Source of the DNA: Tabrizicola sp.
GTDB taxonomy: Bacteria > Pseudomonadota > Alphaproteobacteria > Rhodobacterales > Rhodobacteraceae
Length of the DNA: 64,000 nt
NCBI RefSeq assembly: GCF_022842145.1
Contig: NZ_JALHQD010000005.1
Location: 62,001 to 126,000, forward strand
Direction of reading: 5' to 3'
The notes under the pieces are model-generated. The model worked only from the letters and a program-made list of their open reading frames with translations. It had not been told where the DNA came from and did not search any database. Of this stretch, positions 55,705 through 63,893 are shown one piece after another (the stretch's first letter is position 1; each line of letters opens with the position of its first letter). The position numbers and the translations under genes are program-made.

Positions 55705-57240
55705 TCACTCCTCGCCCAGGGCCAGGGGCGCGGGCGCGCGCTTCAAGTCGTCGATGGACAATGGCTCCGTCGGCCGTGCCAGCCGGTTGCGCACCACCCA
55801 ATACAGCCGCGTCTGCGCCCGGGTGATCGCCACATAGGCCAGACGCTTCCACAAGGGCACCCCAGCCTCGGACCGTCCCGAAAAGGCGGCCGCCTGCAGA
55901 TCGGGCGCAAAGACCTGGACCTCTTCCCACTGCGACCCTTGCGCCTTGTGGATCGTCACCGCCGCCCCGTGCAGGAACGTCGCCCCCATCCGGGCGGCGT
56001 GGGGAATGAACGGCTCCTCCTCGTCCGGCTTCTCGATCTTTATGATCGATGCCGCGCTGACCTGAGGCTCCTCGGCCCCGACAACGTGCAGCCGGGCAAA
56101 CCCGTCACGGGTCCCGTCGCCCAGGTAGATCACCTGAGCGCCCTTGATCAGCCCCCGCGCCTCCAGGTCGATGCGCTTCTTGCGGTGCTTCAGGGGCAGC
56201 TCGATTCCGTCGCAGATCAAGGGCTCGCCCGGCAGCAGTGCATCCTCGGGCGCGCCATATGCGTTGCGGAAGGCCTGGATCAGCCTAACCCGCGTCGCAT
56301 TGCGCCAGACAAGCACCGGCGACCGCGCCATCAGGGCCGCCTCGACGCGCTCTGCCACCACCACCCGTCCATCGACCCGCGCCTTTTCCTGCACCAGGGC
56401 CTCGAAGTCCGCGAAGCCCAGCCGCTCGTCGCCCAGCGCATGCGCCAAGTCCAGAATCGGGTTGTCCTGGGTCTGCCGGTGAATGCGGCTCAGTACCAAC
56501 CGCCGCGTCTCGGGCAGCTTGTCGAAGACCATCTCGCCGGACAGGCCGACAGGAGCCAACTGTGCAGGGTCGCCGAACAGGACCAGCGTCGGGAAGATTT
56601 CCTTCAGGTCCTCGAACTGACGCTCGTCCAGCATCGAGGATTCGTCCACGAACCCCACATCCAGCGGCTCCTCCCGCCGCTTCCAGCCCTTGATGAAGTC
56701 ACTGCCCTTCAACCCGGCCGCCGCCAGCGCACCCGGAATTGATGCGACCTGTTGGTAGAACGCATGCGCGCGATCCAGCGCGATCTCGGTCATTCCTGGA
56801 ATGGCCAGACTGTCCACCACCGGGCGTGTCCCCGTACCCGCCAGCCATTCGGCGATCTTCTCGAATTCCGGGTCATAGACCGGCGTGTACAGGATCCGGT
56901 GGATCGTCGTCGCCGGGACACCCCGCAGACGCAGCACCGAAGCCGCCTTGTTTGTCGGTGCCAGGATCGCAAGCGTCCGACGGTCCTTGCGCTTCTTGCC
57001 CTCGTAATCGCCCGAAACGATGTCGACCCCGGCCGCCTTCATACCGCGGTAAAGCTGCGCCAGCAGCATGGTCTTGCCAGAACCCGCCTTGCCCACCACG
57101 GCCAAGACCGAGGTCCGACCTTCCGCCATCGGCGAAAGCTCGCCCTCGACAAGGTCGATCCCCGCCCCCAGGAATGCGGCGGCAAGTCGGTCATAGGCCT
57201 CGGCCTGATCGTCGGAAAAGGTCAGCGCGGTTGACTGCAT
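55705..57240 (-). CDS. RecD-like superfamily 1 DNA helicase
   Basis: The 511-residue product has Walker A VVGKAGSGKTMLLAQL near residue 47-60, motif Ia-like LAPTNKAASVLR, motif II GFVDESSMLD, motif III LFGDPAQLAPVG, and the UvrD_C_2-type end TIHKAQGSQWEEVQVFAP plus YVAITRAQTRLYWV. It resembles RecD2/Dda-type 5'-3' helicases and lacks RecB/RecC neighbours. It probably takes part in repair or replication restart. The start at 57240 follows from the fold; an upstream extension to 57525 only shadows the small gene upstream. Confidence 0.9.
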   Translation of the reverse strand: MQSTALTFSDDQAEAYDRLAAAFLGAGIDLVEGELSPMAEGRTSVLAVVGKAGSGKTMLLAQLYRGMKAAGVDIVSGDYEGKKRKDRRTLAILAPTNKAASVLRLRGVPATTIHRILYTPVYDPEFEKIAEWLAGTGTRPVVDSLAIPGMTEIALDRAHAFYQQVASIPGALAAAGLKGSDFIKGWKRREEPLDVGFVDESSMLDERQFEDLKEIFPTLVLFGDPAQLAPVGLSGEMVFDKLPETRRLVLSRIHRQTQDNPILDLAHALGDERLGFADFEALVQEKARVDGRVVVAERVEAALMARSPVLVWRNATRVRLIQAFRNAYGAPEDALLPGEPLICDGIELPLKHRKKRIDLEARGLIKGAQVIYLGDGTRDGFARLHVVGAEEPQVSAASIIKIEKPDEEEPFIPHAARMGATFLHGAAVTIHKAQGSQWEEVQVFAPDLQAAAFSGRSEAGVPLWKRLAYVAITRAQTRLYWVVRNRLARPTEPLSIDDLKRAPAPLALGEE

Positions 57241-57278
57241 CCTGCGATCATAACCGCAGCGAGCCCCAAGCGGTAGGG

Positions 57279-57467
57279 TCAGTGCATGCGTCGCCGTTTC
57301 GGCGCTGGCGATTGCGGCGGCTCTTCCGGACTCTCGCCCGCGGCAGCAATCTCGCTGCGCGCCTCGTCGATGGTTTCGGACACCTTGGCCGCCAGCCGGG
57401 GCAAACCGTTCTGGGTCGCGTAGGTAAGAAGATCCGACAGAACGTCGAAGACCCAGTCGTGGCGCAT
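57279..57467 (-). CDS. Conserved small alphaproteobacterial protein of unknown function
   Basis: The 62-residue product begins MRHDWVFDVLSDLLTYATQNGLPRLAAKVSETIDEA, a helical pattern I recognise as common in Rhodobacterales small proteins, and ends in a basic tail (PKRRRMH). There is no signal peptide or Cys motif. GAGGGA lies before ATG 57467. It is 38 bases before the helicase gene and likely shares its transcript. No function is known. Confidence 0.7.
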   Translation of the reverse strand: MRHDWVFDVLSDLLTYATQNGLPRLAAKVSETIDEARSEIAAAGESPEEPPQSPAPKRRRMH

Positions 57468-57595
57468 GCAATCCCTCGGCCAGAAACCTGTGCCGCCTTG
57501 GGTCTCCGTTGCCTGCAGCAGACAACAGAGCCCACTGCGACTCACTTAAGCACAGATATCCGGGCGAAGGGTGAATTCGTTGTTAAAGGTTGACT

Positions 57596-58891
57596 TCAAC
57601 TCGCTTTGCTCGCCTCTAACGTGTCCTCCAGCGTCCGAAGACCGGTGCGAGGCGCCTGCACCAGAACCGCCATGTTCCCGGGCTTGTGCTGGTTCTTCCA
57701 CATCAGCGTATGGGCCCGCGGGATCTCGGCCCAAGGGAAGACCTCGGACATGCAGGGGTCCAGTCGGCGCTCGACCATCAGCTTGTTGGCGGCGGCCGCT
57801 TGCTTCAGATGCGCAAAGTGGCTGCCCTGCAGGCGCTTCTGGTGCATCCACATGTAGCGGACGTCGAAGGTGCAGTTGAACCCCGTCGTCCCGGCGCAGA
57901 TCACCACCATGCCGCCCTTCTTCACCACCAGGCTGGAGACGGGAAACGTCGCCTCGCCCGGATGCTCGAAGACCATGTCCACCGATACGCCCTTGCCTGT
58001 AATGTCCCAGATCGCCTTGCCGAAGCGCCGTGCTTCCTTGAGCCAGTCGTTGTATTCCGGGGTGTTGACCCTAGGGAGCTGCCCCCAGCACTTGAACTCG
58101 TTGCGGTTGATGACACCCTTCGCGCCCAGAGCCATGACAAAATCGCGCTTCGATTCGTCACTGATGACCCCGATCGCATTCGCTCCCGCCGTGTTGATCA
58201 GCTGGATCGCATAGGACCCAAGGCCGCCCGAGGCCCCCCAGACCAGCACGTTTTGCCCGGGCTTCAGGTCATGAGGTTCATGCCCGAAAAGCATCCGGTA
58301 GGCGGTGGCAAGCGTCAGCGTGTAGCAGGCCGATTCCTCCCAGGTCAGGTGCTTTGGCCGAGGCATCAGCTGCTGTGACTGCACCCGCGTGAACTGCGCG
58401 AAAGACCCGTCATGCGTCTCGTAGCCCCAGATCCGCTGAGAGGGCGAGAACATCGGATCGCCCCCGTTGCATTCCTCGTCGTCGCCGTCGTCCTGGTTGC
58501 AGTGGATCACCACCTCGTCCCCGACCTTCCAGCGCTTGACCTTGTCGCCCACCGCCCAGACGATCCCTGCGGCGTCCGAGCCCAGCACCGCATAGGGCTG
58601 CTTGTGGCCGTCGAAAACCGAGATCGGCTCGCCCAAAGCGGCCCAGACGCCGTTGTAATTGACGCCCGCAGCCATCACCATCACCAGCACCTCGTTGCTG
58701 TCGATGGACCAGGTGTCGACCACCTCCTGCAGCATCGCGCTTTCCGGGGCGCCATGCCGCTCGCGCCGGATGGTCCAGGCGTACATCTGCTTGGGCACAT
58801 GCCCCAGGGGCGGCATCTCGCCCAGCTCGTACAGGTCCTTTTTCGGTGCGTCGTAGATCACGGGTGCGTTTTGCGTATCCAAAGCCACCAC
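57596..58891 (-). CDS. ccr: Crotonyl-CoA carboxylase/reductase
   Basis: The 431-residue product is a zinc-free MDR-family enzyme with the typical Ccr start (LYELGEMPPLGHVPKQMYAWTIR), PYAVLGSDAAGIVWAVGD, the NADPH loop VWGASGGLGSYAIQL, the long DDGDDEECNGGDPMFSPSQRIWGYET region and the C-terminal EIPRAHTLMWKNQHKPGNM. It converts crotonyl-CoA, CO2 and NADPH to ethylmalonyl-CoA, the key step of the ethylmalonyl-CoA pathway for acetate assimilation. It starts with GTG (GTG-GTG) preceded by GGAGGC. The ecm gene lies 1.7 kb away, in the arrangement seen in Rhodobacter. Confidence 0.97.
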   Translation of the reverse strand: MVALDTQNAPVIYDAPKKDLYELGEMPPLGHVPKQMYAWTIRRERHGAPESAMLQEVVDTWSIDSNEVLVMVMAAGVNYNGVWAALGEPISVFDGHKQPYAVLGSDAAGIVWAVGDKVKRWKVGDEVVIHCNQDDGDDEECNGGDPMFSPSQRIWGYETHDGSFAQFTRVQSQQLMPRPKHLTWEESACYTLTLATAYRMLFGHEPHDLKPGQNVLVWGASGGLGSYAIQLINTAGANAIGVISDESKRDFVMALGAKGVINRNEFKCWGQLPRVNTPEYNDWLKEARRFGKAIWDITGKGVSVDMVFEHPGEATFPVSSLVVKKGGMVVICAGTTGFNCTFDVRYMWMHQKRLQGSHFAHLKQAAAANKLMVERRLDPCMSEVFPWAEIPRAHTLMWKNQHKPGNMAVLVQAPRTGLRTLEDTLEASKAS

Positions 58892-58994
58892 TGCCTCCAG
58901 TCAGATGCCGCGCCGCAGAATCGCCGCGCCCTTAGGGGCAGATGACAGTCTTGCGCGCAACTTTGCAATAGTATGATTGGGTATTCTTGAAATT

Positions 58995-60353
58995 TTATGT
59001 CTGCGGCGGCGCAGCAACGCCGACATCCGGCACCGAGGCCGCGTAGAAATCCAAGAGCGCCCGCTCGGCAGGCACCGGCTTCAGGTCCGCCGATACCAGC
59101 CCGCGCCGGATCAAGGGTTCCAGCCCCTCGTCCAGCACCGAGGCGCCGCCCATCGGTGGCAATTTCAGCACCGCACCGGCCGCTTGCAGCTGCCGGATCA
59201 ACGCCTTCACCCGCAGGTCAAGCTCTTCCCGGCTGGCTGCCCCGTCCCCCAATGCGCGGGCCACCAGCGGCACCGGCAGCACCGGTACGACCGCCGCGAT
59301 CGCTGCCATCAGCCGGTCGCCCAGCCCCTCGACAGTCCCGCCCGAGGCCAGATGCGCCCGCAAGGACACCGGTGCGCCAAAACCCGCCGCCGCCGTCCCG
59401 AAGCCCTTCGTGCGCCCCCGGAACCGCGCCCAGAGGAAGCGCACTGCATTTACCGCGACCTGGAAGGGCCGGTTGCGAAACCGTCGCGTCCCCGCCGCCG
59501 CCGCCTCGACCAGCACCCGGTCCTCCAGCACGCGGTCATAGCCAAGCCCCACCGGGACAAACACCACATCGCGAGCGTCGGGTGCCCAACCTTCGACGAT
59601 ATAACTGATCAGCCCCAGCTTTGGCGGCCCGACACGCCCGTCCAGGCTCAGTCCTCCCTCGGGGAAAATCGCCTGCGTCGTTCCCTCCTCGGTCGCCATC
59701 TGCACGTAGCGCGCCAGCACCTTGCGATACAGCGCGTTGCGGCTGCCGCGCCGGATGAAATAGGCGCCCATCGACCGGATCAGCGCGCTCAGGGGCCAGA
59801 TCCGCGCCCATTCGCCGACCGCGTAACTGACCGCCGACCTGTCCGCGACCAGCCAGGTGACCAGCACGTAATCCAGGTTCGACCGGTGGTTCATGACAAA
59901 CACCACCGCCGCTTTCGGATCGATCTGCCGCAGGGCCTGGTCCACCTTGCCGACCCGGACCCGGAACAACAGGCGGCTAAGCCACTTCGCCGCGCGCGTG
60001 CCAAAGCCGAAGTACACCGTGGCGGAAAACCCCGGAACGATCTCGCGGGCATAGCGCCGCGCCTCCTCGAACGTCACCTCGGCCGGCACTCCGGTCTCGG
60101 CCGCCTGCTGCATCGCGGCTTCCACGACCCTCTGGTCGTAGGCCAGCCGCGCCACCATGTCCGACCTCTGCGCCAGCTTGAAAAGGTCGATCTTGCGGTC
60201 CAGCCGCGCGTTCAGCCGCGTCAGCGCCCGCTCTGCCCTGCGGCGGAAGAACCAGCGTACCGAGGGGAACAGGAAATGCGTGGCGAAGCTGATCGCGGCG
60301 AAGCCAAGGATCAGGACCAGCAACCAGATGGGAACCGCGACGGTGCCGAACAT
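58995..60353 (-). CDS. PlsB-like glycerol-3-phosphate acyltransferase
   Basis: The 452-residue product has an N-terminal membrane helix (AVPIWLLVLILGFAAISFATHFL) and the PlsC/PlsB acyltransferase blocks: catalytic NHRSNLDYVL (NHx4D), GAYFIRRGSRNALYRKVL and IFPEGGLSLDGRVGPPKLGL. The HRS-x2-DY and GG-x-S forms are closer to PlsB than PlsC, so it probably acylates glycerol-3-phosphate in phospholipid synthesis. At 452 residues it is shorter than E. coli PlsB (about 800). ATG 60353 is the first after the antisense run from ecm; a longer frame to 61043 is only the shadow of ecm. Confidence 0.86.
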   Translation of the reverse strand: MFGTVAVPIWLLVLILGFAAISFATHFLFPSVRWFFRRRAERALTRLNARLDRKIDLFKLAQRSDMVARLAYDQRVVEAAMQQAAETGVPAEVTFEEARRYAREIVPGFSATVYFGFGTRAAKWLSRLLFRVRVGKVDQALRQIDPKAAVVFVMNHRSNLDYVLVTWLVADRSAVSYAVGEWARIWPLSALIRSMGAYFIRRGSRNALYRKVLARYVQMATEEGTTQAIFPEGGLSLDGRVGPPKLGLISYIVEGWAPDARDVVFVPVGLGYDRVLEDRVLVEAAAAGTRRFRNRPFQVAVNAVRFLWARFRGRTKGFGTAAAGFGAPVSLRAHLASGGTVEGLGDRLMAAIAAVVPVLPVPLVARALGDGAASREELDLRVKALIRQLQAAGAVLKLPPMGGASVLDEGLEPLIRRGLVSADLKPVPAERALLDFYAASVPDVGVAAPPQT

Positions 60354-60420
60354 GCGCCCACCCTGCCCGAAAGCGGAAACCTCGTCGATGACTTCGTCAC
60401 TCCTCGAAAGGTCCGTCCCC

Positions 60421-60451
60421 GCGACGAGAAGCCGAAGGCGCACGAAGAGCG
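60421..60451 (+). repeat. Dispersed REP-like repeat, copy 2
   Basis: Thirty-one bases nearly identical (two mismatches) to 39845-39875, in the divergent gap between the PlsB-like gene and ecm. The flanking inverted arm seen in copy 1 is not preserved here, so hairpin formation is weaker. Confidence 0.6.
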
Positions 60452-60545
60452 ACGCCGCACCGCAGCGATTGACATCGGCATGATCTTTCTCGTATCCCAT
60501 CCTGAGCGCAATAAAATTACCCGCCAGAACCGCACGCGAGGCCCC

Positions 60546-62540
60546 ATGTCCGAGAAACCCTGGCTCTTCCGCACCTACGCCGGCCACTCCACCGCTTCGG
60601 CCTCGAACGCGCTTTATCGGGGCAACCTGGCCAAAGGTCAGACCGGTCTTTCCGTTGCCTTCGACCTGCCGACCCAGACCGGCTACGACAGCGATGATCC
60701 CCGCAGCCGGGGTGAGGTCGGCAAGGTCGGCGTCCCCGTCGCCCACCTTGGCGACATGCGGGCCCTGTTCCAGGACATCCCGCTGGACCAGATGAACACC
60801 TCGATGACGATCAACGCCACGGCTCCCTGGCTTCTGGCCCTCTACATCGCGGTGGCAGAAGAACAGGGCGCCGACATCGCCGCGCTGCAGGGCACCGTGC
60901 AGAACGACATCATCAAGGAATACCTCTCGCGCGGCACCTACATCCTGCCGCCGCAGCCCTCGCTCCGCCTGATCACGGACGTCGCGGCCTACACCGGCAA
61001 GCACCTGCCCAAATGGAACCCGATGAACGTCTGCAGCTACCACCTGCAGGAAGCAGGGGCCACGCCAGAGCAGGAACTGGCCTTCGCCCTCGCCACCGCC
61101 TGCGCGGTGCTCGATGATTTAAAAGTGAAAGTCCTCGCCGCGGATTTCCCCGCAATGGCCGGCAGAATGTCGTTTTTTGTAAACGCCGGCATCCGCTTCG
61201 TGACCGAGCTTTGCAAGATGCGCGCCTTCACCGCGCTTTGGGACGAGCTGCTGGAGACCCGCTACGGCATCACCGACCCCAAGTTCCGCCGCTTCCGCTA
61301 TGGCGTCCAGGTCAACTCCCTTGGGCTCACCGAACAGCAGCCGGAAAACAACGTCTACCGCATCCTGATCGAGATGCTGGCCGTGACCCTGTCGAAGAAC
61401 GCCCGCGCCCGCGCCGTGCAGCTTCCCGCCTGGAACGAAGCCCTCGGCCTTCCGCGCCCCTTCGACCAGCAATGGTCGCTTCGCATGCAGCAGATCCTGG
61501 CCTACGAGACCGATCTTCTGGAATACGACGACCTCTTCGACGGCAACCCCGCCATCGACCGAAAGGTCGCCGAACTCAAGTCCCAGGCCCTGGAAGAACT
61601 CGCGCAGATCGACGCGATGGGCGGGGCCGTCGCCGCCATCGCCTACATGAAGGGCCGTCTCGTCGAAGCCAACGCCGAACGGCTGGCCCGGATCGAAACC
61701 GGTGCCACCACCGTCGTGGGCGTCAACAAGTTCACCACCACCGAACCTTCCCCCCTTGCGACCGGCGAGGGCGCGATCATGCAGGCCGATCCGCAGGCCG
61801 AAGCCGACCAATGCGAACGCCTCGCCCGCTGGCGCAAGCAGCGCGACGCACATCGCGTGGCCGAAGCCCTTGCCGCGCTGCGGCAGGCCGCCCAGTCCGG
61901 CGAGAACATCATGCCCGCCTCAATCCTCTGCGCCAAAGCCGGCGTGACCACCGGCGAATGGGCCGGCGCCATGCGCGCGCTTTACGGCGAATACCGCGCC
62001 CCGACCGGCGTCAGCCAGAACCCGTCCAACCGCACCGAAGGCCTTGAACCCGTCCGCGACGCCGTCGCCGCCGTCGCCACAAAGCTTGGCCACCCGCTGC
62101 GCCTTCTCCTGGGCAAGCCCGGCCTCGACGGCCACTCGAACGGGGCCGAGCAGATCGCCACCCGTGCCCGCGACTGCGGGATCGAGATCACCTATGACGG
62201 CATCCGTCTGACGCCGCAGGAAATCGTCACCGCCGCGACCGAGAAACAGCCCGACGTTATCGGTCTTTCCATTCTCTCCGGCAGTCACATCCCCCTGATC
62301 CGCGAAACCCTCGATCTGATGCAGAAGGCGGGCCTCACCCAACCTCTCGTCGTCGGCGGCATCATTCCGGACGACGATGCGAAGACGCTGAAGGCGATGG
62401 GCGTGGCGCAAGTCTACACACCCAAGGATTTCCAGTTGAACCGCATCATGCTGGACCTCGTGGCCCTGGCCGACCCAGCACCGGTCGCGGCCCAAAAGGC
62501 ACCTTGGTCCGTCCGCCATTCCGCCATGGCTAGCCCTTGA
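60546..62540 (+). CDS. ecm: (2R)-ethylmalonyl-CoA mutase, B12-dependent
   Basis: The 664-residue product has the methylmalonyl-CoA mutase-type barrel (KPWLFRTYAGHSTASASNALYR, LSVAFDLPTQTGYDSDDP, MNTSMTINATAPWLLALYIA, QNDIIKEYLSRGTYILPP) and a C-terminal B12 domain with LGKPGLDGHSNGAEQIA (DxHxxG) and VGGIIP. The FRTYAGHSTA start and its link with ccr point to ethylmalonyl-CoA mutase, which forms methylsuccinyl-CoA. ATG 60546 has GCGAGG before it; the long open frame back to 58977 shadows the acyltransferase gene. Its stop lies inside an FNR box that probably serves the next gene. Confidence 0.96.
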   Translation: MSEKPWLFRTYAGHSTASASNALYRGNLAKGQTGLSVAFDLPTQTGYDSDDPRSRGEVGKVGVPVAHLGDMRALFQDIPLDQMNTSMTINATAPWLLALYIAVAEEQGADIAALQGTVQNDIIKEYLSRGTYILPPQPSLRLITDVAAYTGKHLPKWNPMNVCSYHLQEAGATPEQELAFALATACAVLDDLKVKVLAADFPAMAGRMSFFVNAGIRFVTELCKMRAFTALWDELLETRYGITDPKFRRFRYGVQVNSLGLTEQQPENNVYRILIEMLAVTLSKNARARAVQLPAWNEALGLPRPFDQQWSLRMQQILAYETDLLEYDDLFDGNPAIDRKVAELKSQALEELAQIDAMGGAVAAIAYMKGRLVEANAERLARIETGATTVVGVNKFTTTEPSPLATGEGAIMQADPQAEADQCERLARWRKQRDAHRVAEALAALRQAAQSGENIMPASILCAKAGVTTGEWAGAMRALYGEYRAPTGVSQNPSNRTEGLEPVRDAVAAVATKLGHPLRLLLGKPGLDGHSNGAEQIATRARDCGIEITYDGIRLTPQEIVTAATEKQPDVIGLSILSGSHIPLIRETLDLMQKAGLTQPLVVGGIIPDDDAKTLKAMGVAQVYTPKDFQLNRIMLDLVALADPAPVAAQKAPWSVRHSAMASP

Positions 62541-62550
62541 TGCAAATCAA
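62537..62550. promoter_or_regulatory. Perfect FNR/FnrL box TTGATGCAAATCAA
   Basis: TTGAT-GCAA-ATCAA matches all ten consensus positions of FNR/FnrL sites. It overlaps the ecm stop codon and lies 58 bases before the DUF6455-type gene start, a usual distance for an activating site. Confidence 0.8.
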
Positions 62551-62607
62551 GGCGATACCGCCCGCCCGGCCCTATCCAGAAGGCCACACAGCCGTCTGGA
62601 GTCCCCA

Positions 62608-62967
62608 ATGTTCGACCGTATCCGCGCCCTCATCCATCGCCTGCACGAGATGCAGGAGGTCAACGCGCTTTCCGACCGTGATCTCGACGACCTTGGCATG
62701 ACCCGCGACCAGGTTCTGGACTTCCTGCGCATGCCCCGGGACATCGACCAGCGTGTAACCGCGATGGGTGCCATCTTCGGCCTCTCCGAAGCCGAGCTGA
62801 AGCGCGATCATGGCCTCTGGGTCGAGATCCTGTCGACCTGCGGCCACTGTACCGACCGTACCGCTTGCGCGAAGTTTCTGGCCAAGGGCAGCCAGGGCCA
62901 GACCTCCGAGGCGACCTTCTGCGGCAACCGCGAAGCCTTCGCCGACCTTAGGACCTACGCGGCCTGA
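62608..62967 (+). CDS. DUF6455-type small cysteine-motif protein
   Basis: The 119-residue product has a helical N-terminal part (ALSDRDLDDLGMTRDQVLDFLRMPRDI, like the DUF1127-type SDRxLxDLG pattern) and a C-terminal cysteine set CGHCTDRTAC...TFCGNREAFADL. This matches DUF6455-type proteins of Rhodobacterales. The Cys residues could bind zinc or an iron-sulphur centre. A perfect FNR box 58 bases upstream suggests induction under oxygen limitation. It ends one base before the convergent glycosyltransferase-like gene. Confidence 0.85.
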   Translation: MFDRIRALIHRLHEMQEVNALSDRDLDDLGMTRDQVLDFLRMPRDIDQRVTAMGAIFGLSEAELKRDHGLWVEILSTCGHCTDRTACAKFLAKGSQGQTSEATFCGNREAFADLRTYAA

Positions 62968-63720
62968 TCATGTTTCTGGCGCCTCTGGCGGTGCGGGCTC
63001 GGCCTGCCGCCAGACCGACGCGCCGTTCTCATACAGCTTGACGAGCCCCTGCGCCGCCCGGGCCTCGCGCCCGATGTCGACGATCAACTCGCGCCGCGTC
63101 GTCCCGCGCAGGAAGATGCAGCGCCTCGGCAGGGCATGCGCCTCCAGCTCCGGGTTGATCTGCCGGAAGAACTGCTTTTCCGGGTCCAGCCCCGGCCTCA
63201 TCCGCCGCGCTGCCTCGCGCAGAAAATTGCCCTCGAACACCCCGGGCGACGTGGAAAAGGCGTTGACCAGGGTATCCTCGACGATCCGCCGCCCTTGCTT
63301 CACCACCCGGCGCGAGGTCTGGTAGGCCAGCCCCCGCGTGTGCTTGGTCAGGCACATGAAGGTCACCGCGCCCACGTCTGGCTCGAACAGCGGCTCGATC
63401 CGGTCCGGTCCAAGCGGCTCCAGCGCCAGCCAGTCATCCTCCAGATGCAGCACGCGCGGGGCCGTGGTCGCCGACCACGCCCGGATAACGGCAGAGGCAA
63501 AGTCAGGCGTCTCCGGCCTGAAGATCAGCGCATCGGGGAAATGCCGCCGGATCAGCGCCTCGCAGCGGTCCCCCTCGGCCCGGTCGCCCATGAAGGGGTC
63601 CAGATTGGCAATAAACCGGCGGACAGGAAAGTTCGGAAAGACATCCCTGGCAAAGGACTCCAGCGTCCGCTCCAGCAGGGCCTCGCGGTGGCCGGCAATC
63701 AGCGTGATGTCATAGTCCAA
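62968..63720 (-). CDS. GT-A-like glycosyltransferase/unknown, TTG start proposed
   Basis: The 250-residue product starts DYDITLIAGHREALLERTLESF, like the first strand and helix of a GT-A fold, and contains VLHLEDDWLALEPL, where EDD could be the metal-binding motif. PGVFEGNFLREAARRM and KQFFRQINPELE recall family members that act on surface glycans. No catalytic base can be named. TTG 63720 is chosen because AAGGAAGGGG lies at good spacing, and the alternative starts at 63801 (ATG) and 63813 (GTG) have no ribosome site and add a basic 31-residue stretch. It converges on the DUF6455 gene. Confidence 0.6.
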   Translation of the reverse strand: MDYDITLIAGHREALLERTLESFARDVFPNFPVRRFIANLDPFMGDRAEGDRCEALIRRHFPDALIFRPETPDFASAVIRAWSATTAPRVLHLEDDWLALEPLGPDRIEPLFEPDVGAVTFMCLTKHTRGLAYQTSRRVVKQGRRIVEDTLVNAFSTSPGVFEGNFLREAARRMRPGLDPEKQFFRQINPELEAHALPRRCIFLRGTTRRELIVDIGREARAAQGLVKLYENGASVWRQAEPAPPEAPET

Positions 63721-63893
63721 GCCTGGGGCCCCTTCCTTGCCTGTCCTCCGGATACCATGCCTCGGCCCTCCGCCTATCCGATTTTTCCGCTCTTGCCGCA
63801 TCAACTGCGGCACCGCATTAATGGCGCGTCCGCGGGCGACGACGGACGCAGAAAAACCACGGGGACATGACCCCGGGCCGAGGGAAAGCTGAC

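Noticed and set aside
58892-58994. TTTGCAA half site upstream of ccr as a RamB/PccR-type binding site
   Set aside because: Only one half site is visible and no second half at the expected distance, so the match could be chance.
58977-60545. Upstream in-frame extension of ecm to nearly double its length
   Set aside because: The extension is antisense to the PlsB-like gene, and Ecm family length (about 660 residues) is reached from ATG 60546.
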